Source: MGBC102946 sp022793145
GTDB taxonomy: Bacteria > Bacillota_I > Bacilli_A > RF39 > UBA660
DNA length: 6,759 nucleotides
Direction of reading: 5' to 3'
Assembly: GCA_947426265.1 (NCBI GenBank)
Contig: CANEDJ010000058.1
Location: 1-6,759 of the forward strand
A program made the position numbers and the translations under genes. Positions 1-6,572 of this stretch are shown in pieces (the first letter of the stretch is position 1; the number at the start of each line of letters is the position of its first letter). The notes under the pieces are model-generated. The model was not told the DNA's origin and did not search any database. It saw only the letters and a list, made by a program, of their open reading frames with translations.

Positions 1-19
1 TAAAAAAGATTTTAGTTAT

Positions 20-53
20 AAAAAAAAGCAGTATATTTAATCAAATATACCAC
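20..53 (-). terminator. Rho-independent terminator of the surface-protein gene
   Basis: Read on the minus strand, bases 53 to 28 form a hairpin. It has an 8-bp perfect AT-rich core (50-43 with 38-31), a 4-nt loop GATT, and three outer pairs (one G-C and two G-U wobbles, 53-51 with 30-28). A run of seven U follows at 27-21. The base of the stem touches the stop codon at 54-56, so termination occurs right after translation ends. No competing plus-strand gene is visible, and the T-run lies only on the minus side. Confidence 0.85.
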
Positions 54-2099
54 TTAATTTTTAATATATTCTTTAGTAGTAACACTCTTATGTCCCTCTG
101 AATCAATCACTGTAATTTCTGCATAATAATTGCCTTTCAATTCAGTCGGATAAAAAAGTTCTGATGTAGTACTTTCTTTTACCAAGCTATGATTATAATA
201 CAATTTAATTTGATAACTAGTATAACTACCACTTCCACCTGAAGGGGTCACATTTACATTCACACCATTTACATAATTTCCATTTAATGACTTTCTGGTA
301 TATGTCATTGCTGTAACAACATTTAATGTAATATATTTTACATTTACTACACAAGTTGCTTTTTTTGAGCCATCTTCTGTTGATACAGTAATTGTAGTTT
401 TTCCTTCTTTGATTCCTTCCACCTGACCATTGCCATTAACAGAGGCAACTTCTGAGTTTGAACTTGACCAAGAAAGTTTTTGATTAGAAGCATTAGAAGG
501 AGTAATGATTGCTTTTAATTGCTCAAAGTTTCCTACATATATTGTTGTTTCTCTTTTATTTAAGCTAATTGCAGCCACCGCAACTTCTGGAACTGTGATT
601 TTACTAGTCGCAATATGATTACCATCTACTGTTCGAACAGTAATTGTTGCTGTTCCTGCCTTTTTTGCTGTTACCGTGGCAGAATAACGAACACCATCTG
701 CACTCGTTGTAATGATGTTTGGATTTCCCTCAACTGTAGCGATGCTTGCATCTGAAGTTTCCCAAACCACTTTTGTATTATTTGCTTCTCTTGGCATAAC
801 AGTTGCTGATAATGTAACTTTTCTTCCATTTTCTAATACGACACCCACTTTATCTAATTTTACACCAGTTACAGTTCCGATTTCTGCAACCCTGTTGAGA
901 GTAAAATGTTTTACACCATATTCATTTTCAATCGTTATAACATCATTATCAATTTTAATTTTCAAATTTTTAAATAATGAATCATCATAGGCTTTTCTAC
1001 AACCATATTCCATAGAAGAACCTAATTGTAGAGTACCCAGATTAATATTTGTCGTATTAATACAATAGGTATCATAATCCAAAACATCTTTGGCTTTTTC
1101 TGATGTAATATCAATATAAGAACTATAAGAGTTTTCTAAAAACCATCTTCCCACAGAATGTTCATAAATAGTATCTGTATAACGATTCTTTGAGCCTTGT
1201 GTCTTGGTAAACACATATTCTTTGCCATGATTCTCCATGACTAACTCTCCATTTTTTAATTCAAAATGAAATTGTGCTATTTTTTGATAAAATTCTGCCT
1301 TTTCTGTAGCAAACGTTCTCTGATAATTTCCTCTTATATAAAGTTTGCAATTTCCCAACAAGTCAATATTATACCATTTCAAGAAATACCATGTCTCATC
1401 AAATCCATTATTCTCTTCTGTAAATGTAATGTAGATATCTTCATATTCTTTTAAATACCAAATTCCAGAAAGCTCTTCATATAAAGATGTACTTCTTGCT
1501 AAATCTTTTTCTGTAAAGATAATAGGATCAATTCTTTCCCATTTTGCCTTTAAAGTGACATCACTAGAAACCGCAGTTTTCATAAAGTTATATGCTTCTT
1601 CTCCTAAATACCAACCTAAAAATTTATAACCTTTTTTCTCTGGATTTAATGGTTTAGTGAATGTTCTCCCTTGACTTACTTCAATTGGATCTATTGTTGT
1701 TCCTCCATAAGTTTCAAAAGTCACAGTATGGACTAAAGTTGCACCTGTTTTTTCCCATTTGGCATGTAACATCATATCTTTTTTTATTGGTTTGGTTATA
1801 TCCAGAATTTCTCCTTCATATTCCCAACCTTTAAATTCAAATCCTGGCTTTTCTGTTTTTATATTATCGTCTAATTTTCTTCCTTTTCTCACTTTTGCTG
1901 GATTAATAATCGTTCCACCATTCGTATTAAAAGTAACTTCTACATAAACAGCCATTGCTTTATCAATTGCTGAAGTAACAGTAGATAAAACAGATATAAA
2001 AATTAATATGCCAGCCAATATAGCAATTCCAAATAAAAATGGCTTCTTATATTGTTTCCACATGTCTTGAATTGGTTCTAAAAAATCTTTCACATTCAT
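54..2099 (-). CDS. Membrane-anchored surface protein with InlB/Flg_new repeats, a duplicated unknown domain and Big2 Ig-like domains
   Basis: This 681-residue protein has a short basic cytoplasmic tail (1-20) and one hydrophobic segment (about 21-43), with the rest predicted outside. AMA at 48-50 could be a signal peptidase site, so anchoring by an uncleaved segment is likely but not certain. Two InlB B-repeat/Flg_new (Listeria-Bacteroides repeat) domains follow at about 53-115 and 125-188. They show the family marks NTNGG/ETYGG, GYKFLGWY and AKWE. Residues 205-300 and 314-402 are two diverged copies of a beta-rich domain I do not recognise. Two bacterial Ig-like (Big2) domains lie at about 409-503 and 508-588 (WETSDASIATV, WSSSNSEVASV). 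A last beta-sandwich-like region (592-681) carries no LPXTG or choline-binding motif. The ATG has an AAAGGAG site 9 nt upstream (2109-2115). By family, such modules mediate adhesion or extracellular protein contacts; the binding partner is unknown. The gene is monocistronic. Confidence 0.9.
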   Translation of the reverse strand: MNVKDFLEPIQDMWKQYKKPFLFGIAILAGILIFISVLSTVTSAIDKAMAVYVEVTFNTNGGTIINPAKVRKGRKLDDNIKTEKPGFEFKGWEYEGEILDITKPIKKDMMLHAKWEKTGATLVHTVTFETYGGTTIDPIEVSQGRTFTKPLNPEKKGYKFLGWYLGEEAYNFMKTAVSSDVTLKAKWERIDPIIFTEKDLARSTSLYEELSGIWYLKEYEDIYITFTEENNGFDETWYFLKWYNIDLLGNCKLYIRGNYQRTFATEKAEFYQKIAQFHFELKNGELVMENHGKEYVFTKTQGSKNRYTDTIYEHSVGRWFLENSYSSYIDITSEKAKDVLDYDTYCINTTNINLGTLQLGSSMEYGCRKAYDDSLFKNLKIKIDNDVITIENEYGVKHFTLNRVAEIGTVTGVKLDKVGVVLENGRKVTLSATVMPREANNTKVVWETSDASIATVEGNPNIITTSADGVRYSATVTAKKAGTATITVRTVDGNHIATSKITVPEVAVAAISLNKRETTIYVGNFEQLKAIITPSNASNQKLSWSSSNSEVASVNGNGQVEGIKEGKTTITVSTEDGSKKATCVVNVKYITLNVVTAMTYTRKSLNGNYVNGVNVNVTPSGGSGSYTSYQIKLYYNHSLVKESTTSELFYPTELKGNYYAEITVIDSEGHKSVTTKEYIKN

Positions 2100-2126
2100 T
2101 TAAGAACACTCCTTTATTCTATTATT

Positions 2127-2155
2127 AGTATAACACAAAATAAGAAAAGTAAAAA
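2127..2155 (-). promoter_or_regulatory. Extended -10 promoter of the surface-protein gene
   Basis: On the minus strand the sequence TGTTATACT (2135-2127) matches the extended -10 pattern TGnTATAAT with one mismatch. The hexamer 17 nt upstream (2155-2150) is TTTTTA, a poor -35 that is part of the U-tract of the preceding terminator. This leaves a leader of about 20 nt before the ATG at 2099, which includes the ribosome binding site. The call rests on consensus match and position only. Confidence 0.5.
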
Positions 2156-2185
2156 AAGAGAACGTTTTAGTTTACAGTTCTCTTT
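2151..2185 (-). terminator. Rho-independent terminator of the deacetylase gene
   Basis: On the minus strand a 7-bp perfect stem pairs AGAGAAC (2183-2177) with GTTCTCT (2163-2157). It can be extended by two A-U pairs into the stop codon and the U-run. The loop is 13 nt and the run of U covers 2157-2151. The structure begins at the stop codon (2186-2184). Confidence 0.85.
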
Positions 2186-3272
2186 ACTGAATATCTCTGA
2201 CAAGTCCAAATGTATATCCTAAATTTTTCATATGTTTAATAAAACTATCCATCGCTTCATAATTGCCTCTGTTTTTTGGATGTAGCAAATATATCGCACC
2301 ATTGTGATACCTTTTTTCTAATTCGCTAAATGCTTTTTCTTTTGATACATCATAGTCAAAATCATAATGATCTGCACTCCAAAAGTATGATTTATACCCT
2401 AAGTCGTGAACAATTTGTAAACTTCTATAACTATATTCTCCTTTTGGTTCTCTATACACTTTATCCATTTCTACTCCAGTTATTTCTTTAAATACTTTTT
2501 CGTTTTCTTCTATCTCATTTAAATATTTTTGGAAGTTTGTACGAGTTGCTAAAGTAGGCATGGAATAATGATTGGCTGTATGATTTCCAACAGAATGACC
2601 AGACTGAGCTATTTTTTTCATTAATTCTGGATTATTTTTCATAAATCCTTTACAGAAAAAGAAAGTTGCTTTTACATCATTTTCATTTAGAACATCTACA
2701 ATTTCTTCGGTATAAGTATCATTACTTCCTTCATCAAAGGTTAAATAAATGATTTTTTCGTCTGGTCCCATATAATAGGCTCCATATTGCTTCAATACAT
2801 CTTCTTTATTTCCCGCACCATCTACTGGTCTTGTATGATCTTTTTTATTACCACTCCACCATGTTTTATGTGTATTATCAATGTTGTCATAAGCATCCTT
2901 ATATTTCACAATTTTATTACCTTCTACTGTTACGAATCTTTTTAGTTCTTTTTTATTTCCTTTTTTATTTGTAATGGTATATGTAATTTGATAAGTTCCT
3001 GGAATGTCAATATTTAAAGTACTTTTTACAGAAACTTTACTGGTGATATTTCCTTCTTCTTTGTCTATAGCTTCATATCCTGGTTCTTGATACTTTTCTC
3101 CTACTTTTATAGTCACCATACTTTGACCTTTTAAGGTGAATGCTAATGTTTCCTGTTTTGCTTTATTTGTTTTCTTTTCATTCTTTGATATAGTTTGATA
3201 ACATATAAAGATAATAGAAAGAAAAATTAAAAACGTAATTCCTAAAATAATTCTTTTATGTTTTTGTTCCAT
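2184..3272 (-). CDS. PdaA-like polysaccharide deacetylase with N-terminal membrane anchor and Ig-like domain
   Basis: This 362-residue carbohydrate esterase family 4 (NodB) protein is predicted to remove N-acetyl groups from cell-wall sugar. Residues 8-24 are a transmembrane anchor after a basic start. Residues about 46-117 form an Ig-like domain of the DUF5011 type (VGEKYQEPGYEA, IPGTYQITYTI). A linker with WW and HTRP leads into NodB at about 172-362. Its motifs are TFDEG (178-182), HTANH (231-235, metal His), REPKG (274-278), FWSADHYDFD (297-306) and IYLLH (327-331). The linker, motif 3 and the 'GAIYLLH' end resemble Bacillus PdaA, which makes muramic delta-lactam in spore cortex. PdaA itself has about 263 residues and no Ig-like domain. 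The second Asp of TFDDG is Glu here; PdaA has Asn. I start at the ATG at 3272: a GTG at 3281 in the same frame overlaps the ribosome binding site. The substrate (MurNAc or GlcNAc) and any link to sporulation are inference. Confidence 0.9.
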   Translation of the reverse strand: MEQKHKRIILGITFLIFLSIIFICYQTISKNEKKTNKAKQETLAFTLKGQSMVTIKVGEKYQEPGYEAIDKEEGNITSKVSVKSTLNIDIPGTYQITYTITNKKGNKKELKRFVTVEGNKIVKYKDAYDNIDNTHKTWWSGNKKDHTRPVDGAGNKEDVLKQYGAYYMGPDEKIIYLTFDEGSNDTYTEEIVDVLNENDVKATFFFCKGFMKNNPELMKKIAQSGHSVGNHTANHYSMPTLATRTNFQKYLNEIEENEKVFKEITGVEMDKVYREPKGEYSYRSLQIVHDLGYKSYFWSADHYDFDYDVSKEKAFSELEKRYHNGAIYLLHPKNRGNYEAMDSFIKHMKNLGYTFGLVRDIQ

Positions 3273-3278
3273 TCGTGA

Positions 3279-3287
3279 CACCTCTTC
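3279..3287 (-). promoter_or_regulatory. Ribosome binding site that fixes the deacetylase start
   Basis: GAAGAGGTG on the minus strand (3287-3279) carries a GAGG core that ends 8 nt before the ATG at 3272. The in-frame GTG at 3281-3279 is the end of this same motif and has no suitable site of its own, so it is unlikely to be the start. Confidence 0.75.
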
Positions 3288-3292
3288 ATTTC

Positions 3293-3321
3293 ACTATATG
3301 AAAGGCAATATAAAAAAAGAA
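3293..3321 (-). promoter_or_regulatory. Possible promoter of the deacetylase gene
   Basis: TATAGT (3298-3293, minus strand) matches the -10 consensus at five of six bases and lies about 20 nt before the ATG. No TG extension is present. The -35 position 17 nt upstream (3321-3316, TTCTTT) is weak and lies within the preceding terminator. A separate promoter is expected, because a good terminator lies directly upstream, but this exact site is tentative. Confidence 0.35.
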
Positions 3322-3338
3322 GAGATTGTCCCTTCTTT
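3312..3338 (-). terminator. Rho-independent terminator of the SDR / PLP-enzyme operon
   Basis: On the minus strand a 9-bp stem (3337-3329 with 3325-3317) contains one G-U wobble, closes a 3-nt loop CAA, and runs into U-rich sequence through 3312. It lies 7 nt beyond the stop codon at 3348-3346. The stem holds four G-C or G-U pairs in otherwise AT-rich DNA. Confidence 0.85.
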
Positions 3339-3345
3339 ATAACCA

Positions 3346-4590
3346 TTATTTGATATTTAATAATTTTTCTATGGCTTTTATAACTCCTAGTTTTCCATAT
3401 TCATACGTAAGTCCACCTTGTTGATAAGCTATAAATGGTTCTCGCATTGGGCCATCACAAGAAAGTTCTATAGAAGATCCTTGTGTAAAGGCTCCTGCTG
3501 CCATAATTACTTTGTCTTGATATCCTGGCATATCCCATGGCTCTGGTACCGCATTAGAATCGATTGGAGATCCCATCTGAATTCCTTGGCAATATTTGAT
3601 TAAATTTTCTGAATTTCCAAATATAATATTTTCTACGATATCAGCTCGTTTTTCATCCCATTTTGGTTCTACAACATAACCCAATTCTTCTAAAAGAGCA
3701 CTTGTAAAAACAGCTGTTTTTAAAGAGGCTGCTACTACAGATGGTGCGAAAAAGAGTCCTTGATAAAGCGATTTGTTGATTCCAAGTGTAGGGCCTACTT
3801 CTCTTCCCTCTCCTGGAAGCGTTAATCTTTCTGCACATAATTTGATTAAATCTTTTTTTCCTGCAATATAGGCGCCATTTGGAGCAATTCCTCCACCTAA
3901 ATTTTTAATTAAAGATCCTACCATAATGTCTGCGCCAACAGTTGTTGGTTCTTTATCAGATACCATTTCACAATAGCAATTATCTACCATAATAATCGTG
4001 TTTGGTGAAACTTGTTTTATTACTTTAATTACTTTTTCTACTTTTTCTATCGTAATACTTTTTCTAGTAGAATATCCTTTAGAACGCTGAATTTCAATTA
4101 CTTTTATTTTCTTTTGTGTTAATAATTCTTCTATTTTTGCATAATCAAAATCGTTGTCTACCAAATCAATTTGCTCATATTGAACGCCAAAAGATTTTAA
4201 TGAACTATCATTTTCAGTTATTCCAATTACTTCATCTAATGTATCATATGGTTTTCCAGTAATACTGAGTAAAATATCATTAGGCCTTAGAAGCGCAAAT
4301 AAGGTTACAGTAAGGGCATGACTTCCTGAAATCATCTGTGCTCTAACTAGTGCATCTTCGGCATCTAGAATTTCACCAAAGACCCGTTCTAAAGCATCCC
4401 TTCCCATATCATCATATCCATATCCTGAAGTACTTCCAAAATGTGCTTCTGTAATTTGATTATTCTGAAATGCAGTTAATACTTTTTTACTGTTTTTTTC
4501 ACACTGTTGTTCTATTCTTTTTATTTCTGGTTCTATTTTTTGTTCTACTCTGTCTACTAGTTCTTGAAGCTGCTCTTTTGTTTTTATCAT
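3346..4590 (-). CDS. Methionine gamma-lyase family PLP enzyme (YnbB / 'aluminium resistance protein' type)
   Basis: This 414-residue fold-type I PLP-dependent enzyme belongs to the family named Met_gamma_lyase or aluminium resistance protein (YnbB in Bacillus subtilis) and has the family's usual length. Features visible: FGSTSGYGYDD near 51-61; SGSHA at 88-92 in the cofactor phosphate region; IQRSKGYSTRKS at 167-178; VDNCYCE at 202-208, with D203 as the probable PLP nitrogen partner; SLIKNLGGGIAPNGAYIAG at 226-244, with K229 as the probable Schiff-base lysine; and CDGPMREP at 378-385, with arginine likely for the substrate carboxylate. Cys/Met C-S lyase activity is implied by the family name, but the true substrate is not established. 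The start is the ATG at 4590, which overlaps the TGA of the SDR gene (ATGA). A GTG at 4599 sits inside the ribosome binding site. It is the second gene of a two-gene operon, without glnR, hfq or miaA, which lie near ynbB in some Bacilli. Confidence 0.92.
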   Translation of the reverse strand: MIKTKEQLQELVDRVEQKIEPEIKRIEQQCEKNSKKVLTAFQNNQITEAHFGSTSGYGYDDMGRDALERVFGEILDAEDALVRAQMISGSHALTVTLFALLRPNDILLSITGKPYDTLDEVIGITENDSSLKSFGVQYEQIDLVDNDFDYAKIEELLTQKKIKVIEIQRSKGYSTRKSITIEKVEKVIKVIKQVSPNTIIMVDNCYCEMVSDKEPTTVGADIMVGSLIKNLGGGIAPNGAYIAGKKDLIKLCAERLTLPGEGREVGPTLGINKSLYQGLFFAPSVVAASLKTAVFTSALLEELGYVVEPKWDEKRADIVENIIFGNSENLIKYCQGIQMGSPIDSNAVPEPWDMPGYQDKVIMAAGAFTQGSSIELSCDGPMREPFIAYQQGGLTYEYGKLGVIKAIEKLLNIK

Positions 4591-5327
4591 GCATTCCACC
4601 CACCATCTATGCGAATAACAGTTCCATTAATATAACCCGCTTCTTTCGTTGTCAAAAAGTAAATGACAGAAGCTATTTCAGAAGGATCTGCAAACCTTCC
4701 TAATAAAATTTTTTGTTCCTCTTCTTTTACAAATTCTACATCTAATTCCTTATTCATTTCTGTATTTACCCATCCTGGAGCTACTGCATTTACTTGGATT
4801 ATCGGCGCAAAAGTTGTAGCTAAATTTCTTGTTAATGAAATTAAACCTGCTTTTGAGGCATCATAATCCATACTTTCAGGATAAAGTGTATCAATTGCAT
4901 TTGTAGAACTTACATTAATAATTTTTCCATGTCCTTGCTCTTGCATTCTTTTACCAACTTCTTTAGACATTAAAAATGGTCCAATTAAATTTACATCTAA
5001 CACTTTTCTAAATTCAAAATCGGTTTTATCTTCAAATGTTTGGTCGATTGCAATTCCCGCATTGTTAACCAGTACATCAATATGACCAAATGTTTGAATT
5101 GCCATTTCTACCATATTTTGAACATCTTCTTTTTTTGACACATCTGCTTTTGCTAATAATACTGATACAGAATAGGTTAATTCTATTCTATCCTTTACGG
5201 CTTTTGCCACTTCTTCATCATGAGCATAATTTAATACAATATTATAATTGTGCTTTGCAAAAACCTCTACTGTCGCTGCTCCTATTCCTTTGCTTCCACC
5301 TGTTACTAATACTACTTTTTTGTCCAT
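4587..5327 (-). CDS. Short-chain dehydrogenase/reductase (SDR), FabG-like
   Basis: This 246-residue protein is a classical SDR Rossmann-fold oxidoreductase. It shows the cofactor loop TGGSKGIG (9-16), the adenine-site segment around AD at 61-62, NNAG (88-91), and a catalytic tetrad of N113 (DVNLIG), S141 (NVSS), Y155 and K159 (YDASK). The family C-terminal end is GTVIRIDGGW. The lysine in the glycine-rich loop and the FabG-like NYA after strand 2 suggest NADP(H), by inference. FabG itself reduces 3-ketoacyl-ACP, but no acyl carrier protein or other fatty acid gene is nearby, so I would not name it fabG. A GGAG site (5336-5339) lies 8 nt before the ATG. The stop overlaps the start of the PLP enzyme by ATGA, so the two are probably made together and may act in one pathway on an alcohol/ketone intermediate. 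Confidence 0.92.
   Translation of the reverse strand: MDKKVVLVTGGSKGIGAATVEVFAKHNYNIVLNYAHDEEVAKAVKDRIELTYSVSVLLAKADVSKKEDVQNMVEMAIQTFGHIDVLVNNAGIAIDQTFEDKTDFEFRKVLDVNLIGPFLMSKEVGKRMQEQGHGKIINVSSTNAIDTLYPESMDYDASKAGLISLTRNLATTFAPIIQVNAVAPGWVNTEMNKELDVEFVKEEEQKILLGRFADPSEIASVIYFLTTKEAGYINGTVIRIDGGWNA
4596..4604 (-). promoter_or_regulatory. Ribosome binding site of the PLP enzyme inside the SDR coding end
   Basis: The codons GGT GGG TGG for the conserved C-terminal Gly-Gly-Trp of the SDR (4604-4596) form a G-rich Shine-Dalgarno-like tract. It ends 5 nt before the ATG at 4590. The in-frame GTG at 4599-4597 lies within this tract, which argues against it as the start and for the ATGA overlap. 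Confidence 0.6.
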
Positions 5328-5353
5328 ATGATCAACTCCGTTTTTCTTTCTAT

Positions 5354-5382
5354 ATTATAACAAATATAAAAATATTAAAAAA
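5354..5382 (-). promoter_or_regulatory. Extended -10 promoter of the SDR / PLP-enzyme operon
   Basis: TGTTATAAT (5362-5354, minus strand) is a perfect extended -10 element. The position 17 nt upstream of the hexamer (5382-5377) is TTTTTT, the U-tract of the preceding terminator, and there is no real -35 box. A start near 5347 would give a leader of about 20 nt with the GGAG site. The promoter should be read from its -10 alone. Confidence 0.65.
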
Positions 5383-5404
5383 GTCTTAGTTACAAACTAA
5401 AGAC
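5377..5404 (-). terminator. Rho-independent terminator of the NERD-HRDC gene
   Basis: On the minus strand GTCTTTAGT (5404-5396) pairs with ACTAAGAC (5390-5383), giving eight pairs with one bulged base around a 5-nt loop. Six U follow (5382-5377). It lies about 50 nt beyond the stop codon at 5457-5455, separated by AT-rich non-coding sequence. Confidence 0.75.
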
Positions 5405-5454
5405 ATTTTATTTTAAGTATATTTCAAAAATAATAGTTCTACTTAACAAGTATA

Positions 5455-6534
5455 TCAATTTTTATTTTTGTTTTTTTGATTATTCATAATATTCAATATG
5501 TTTTGCCCATATTTATTTACCTTATATTCACCAAGCCCTACAATATTGGTTAATTCCTCCATTGAGGCAGGCTTTTTCTGAATCAAATCTAATATTGTAT
5601 TATCATTAAAAATCATATATGCAGGAACATTTTCTACTTCTGACATTTTTTTACGATATGCTTTTAATTTCACTATAATTGCATCAACATCTTCTTTTTG
5701 AATATCAGCAGTTTTTATATCTTCTATTCTATATTTTAATAAAGTATCACAAATATATTGTATTCTTTCTTCTTGCCTTACAATATGTTTTTTCTGTTCC
5801 ATTTTTATTAAATTTTCTTCTAATTTATCATTTCTAAAAATTTTATTTTTATATTCATTTGCTCCATGTTTAAAATGAATATGACTATCATCATTTGTTA
5901 GCACAACTAAAGACGTAACGACAGTCTTTATTTTTTCATTTTTCAAAATCGCCTTCACTACTTTTTCATGATCATTATTCTGAGTTAATGGATTTTTCAT
6001 TCCACTTTTTTTTCTTCCAAAAATTCTTGTAAAAGTTCCATCTCCTTCAATATCAAGATTACCATTTAAATCTTTTGCTTCTATAATATAAATCATCCTT
6101 TTCGTAACAGCAATAAAATCTATTTGTGCTTTAAAATCTCTATATTGCAATCTAATATCATAAATAATATACATTGGAACATTTTGCATATGTAATAAGG
6201 TATATAATATTTTGCTCTCACCATATTGACCTTTTTTTAAGCAATTAATATTATACTGAGTTCGGTCACTTTCATATTTTTCTTGCTCTAGCTTATCTAA
6301 ATATTTTTTACCACTTTCTCCATGATAGTATAATTTGCTATTTTTAAATTGAGAAAATAAATCTTTATCGTGAACCCAGATAATTAATTTAAACAATATT
6401 AATATCCCAAAAATAGCTAAAACATATTGCCAATATTGAAATAAAATCAAAAATATAAAAATACTAATAATGCCTAATATTTCATCATCTACTGATGGCT
6501 CTTTTCTATAATAATTTTTTCTATACTTAGACAT
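5455..6534 (-). CDS. Membrane-anchored NERD-HRDC protein, predicted nuclease-related
   Basis: This 359-residue protein begins with a basic, tyrosine-rich cytoplasmic segment. Two closely spaced hydrophobic stretches (about 19-34 and 37-53) would form a hairpin that leaves both ends in the cytoplasm. A charged linker leads to a NERD (nuclease-related) domain at about 98-225. The expected PD-(D/E)XK-like residues are seen: E106 in GQYGES, D139 in AQIDFIAV, and E152-A-K154 in IIEAKD, plus NPLTQ at 181-185. A Lys/Glu-rich helical region follows. A HRDC domain, a nucleic-acid-binding module of RecQ and RNase D, occupies about 288-350, with YMIFNDNTI, MEELTNIVGLG and KYGQNIL. The C-terminal tail is Asn/Lys-rich. 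Active-site residues look intact, so DNA or RNA cleavage near the membrane is plausible, but the role of this family is not well known. The ATG has a GGGAG site 7 nt upstream (6542-6546). The gene is monocistronic. Confidence 0.9.
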   Translation of the reverse strand: MSKYRKNYYRKEPSVDDEILGIISIFIFLILFQYWQYVLAIFGILILFKLIIWVHDKDLFSQFKNSKLYYHGESGKKYLDKLEQEKYESDRTQYNINCLKKGQYGESKILYTLLHMQNVPMYIIYDIRLQYRDFKAQIDFIAVTKRMIYIIEAKDLNGNLDIEGDGTFTRIFGRKKSGMKNPLTQNNDHEKVVKAILKNEKIKTVVTSLVVLTNDDSHIHFKHGANEYKNKIFRNDKLEENLIKMEQKKHIVRQEERIQYICDTLLKYRIEDIKTADIQKEDVDAIIVKLKAYRKKMSEVENVPAYMIFNDNTILDLIQKKPASMEELTNIVGLGEYKVNKYGQNILNIMNNQKNKNKN

Positions 6535-6572
6535 AATACTACTCCCTTTTTATTAATATAATTTATTTTATA

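Noticed and set aside
712..990. Open frame of 92 codons on the plus strand
   Set aside because: It lies antisense within the Big2-coding part of the surface-protein gene, has no ribosome binding site, and its translation shows no recognisable domain. The same applies to shorter plus-strand frames at 1266-1454, 1759-1947, 3418-3603, 4470-4703, 4663-4866 and 5090-5389.
54..2099. Sortase-anchored adhesin
   Set aside because: InlB repeats and Big2 domains are common in LPXTG proteins, but the C-terminus ends without LPXTG, hydrophobic segment or basic tail. The anchor is at the N-terminus.
3279..3281. GTG as the start of the deacetylase (three extra residues)
   Set aside because: It overlaps the GAGGTG ribosome binding site that serves the ATG at 3272, and has no suitable site of its own.
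3653..3838. Minus-strand open frame of 61 codons inside the PLP-enzyme gene
   Set aside because: It is another frame of a clearly coding region with strong family motifs. It has no ribosome binding site and an Arg/Ser/Cys-rich composition typical of a shadow frame.
4597..4599. GTG as the start of the PLP enzyme (three extra residues)
   Set aside because: It lies within the G-rich ribosome binding tract, while the ATG at 4590 gives the usual ATGA stop/start overlap.
4587..5327. Naming the SDR gene fabG
   Set aside because: The motifs are shared by many SDR families, and no fatty acid synthesis gene is adjacent; its partner is a PLP enzyme.
5413..5446. Inverted repeat TTAAGTA / TACTTAA after the NERD-HRDC stop
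   Set aside because: The 7-bp AT-rich stem has a 20-nt loop and no U-tract, and competes with a 5-bp hairpin at 5440-5452. It is easily explained by chance in this AT-rich spacer; the hairpin at 5383-5404 is the better terminator.
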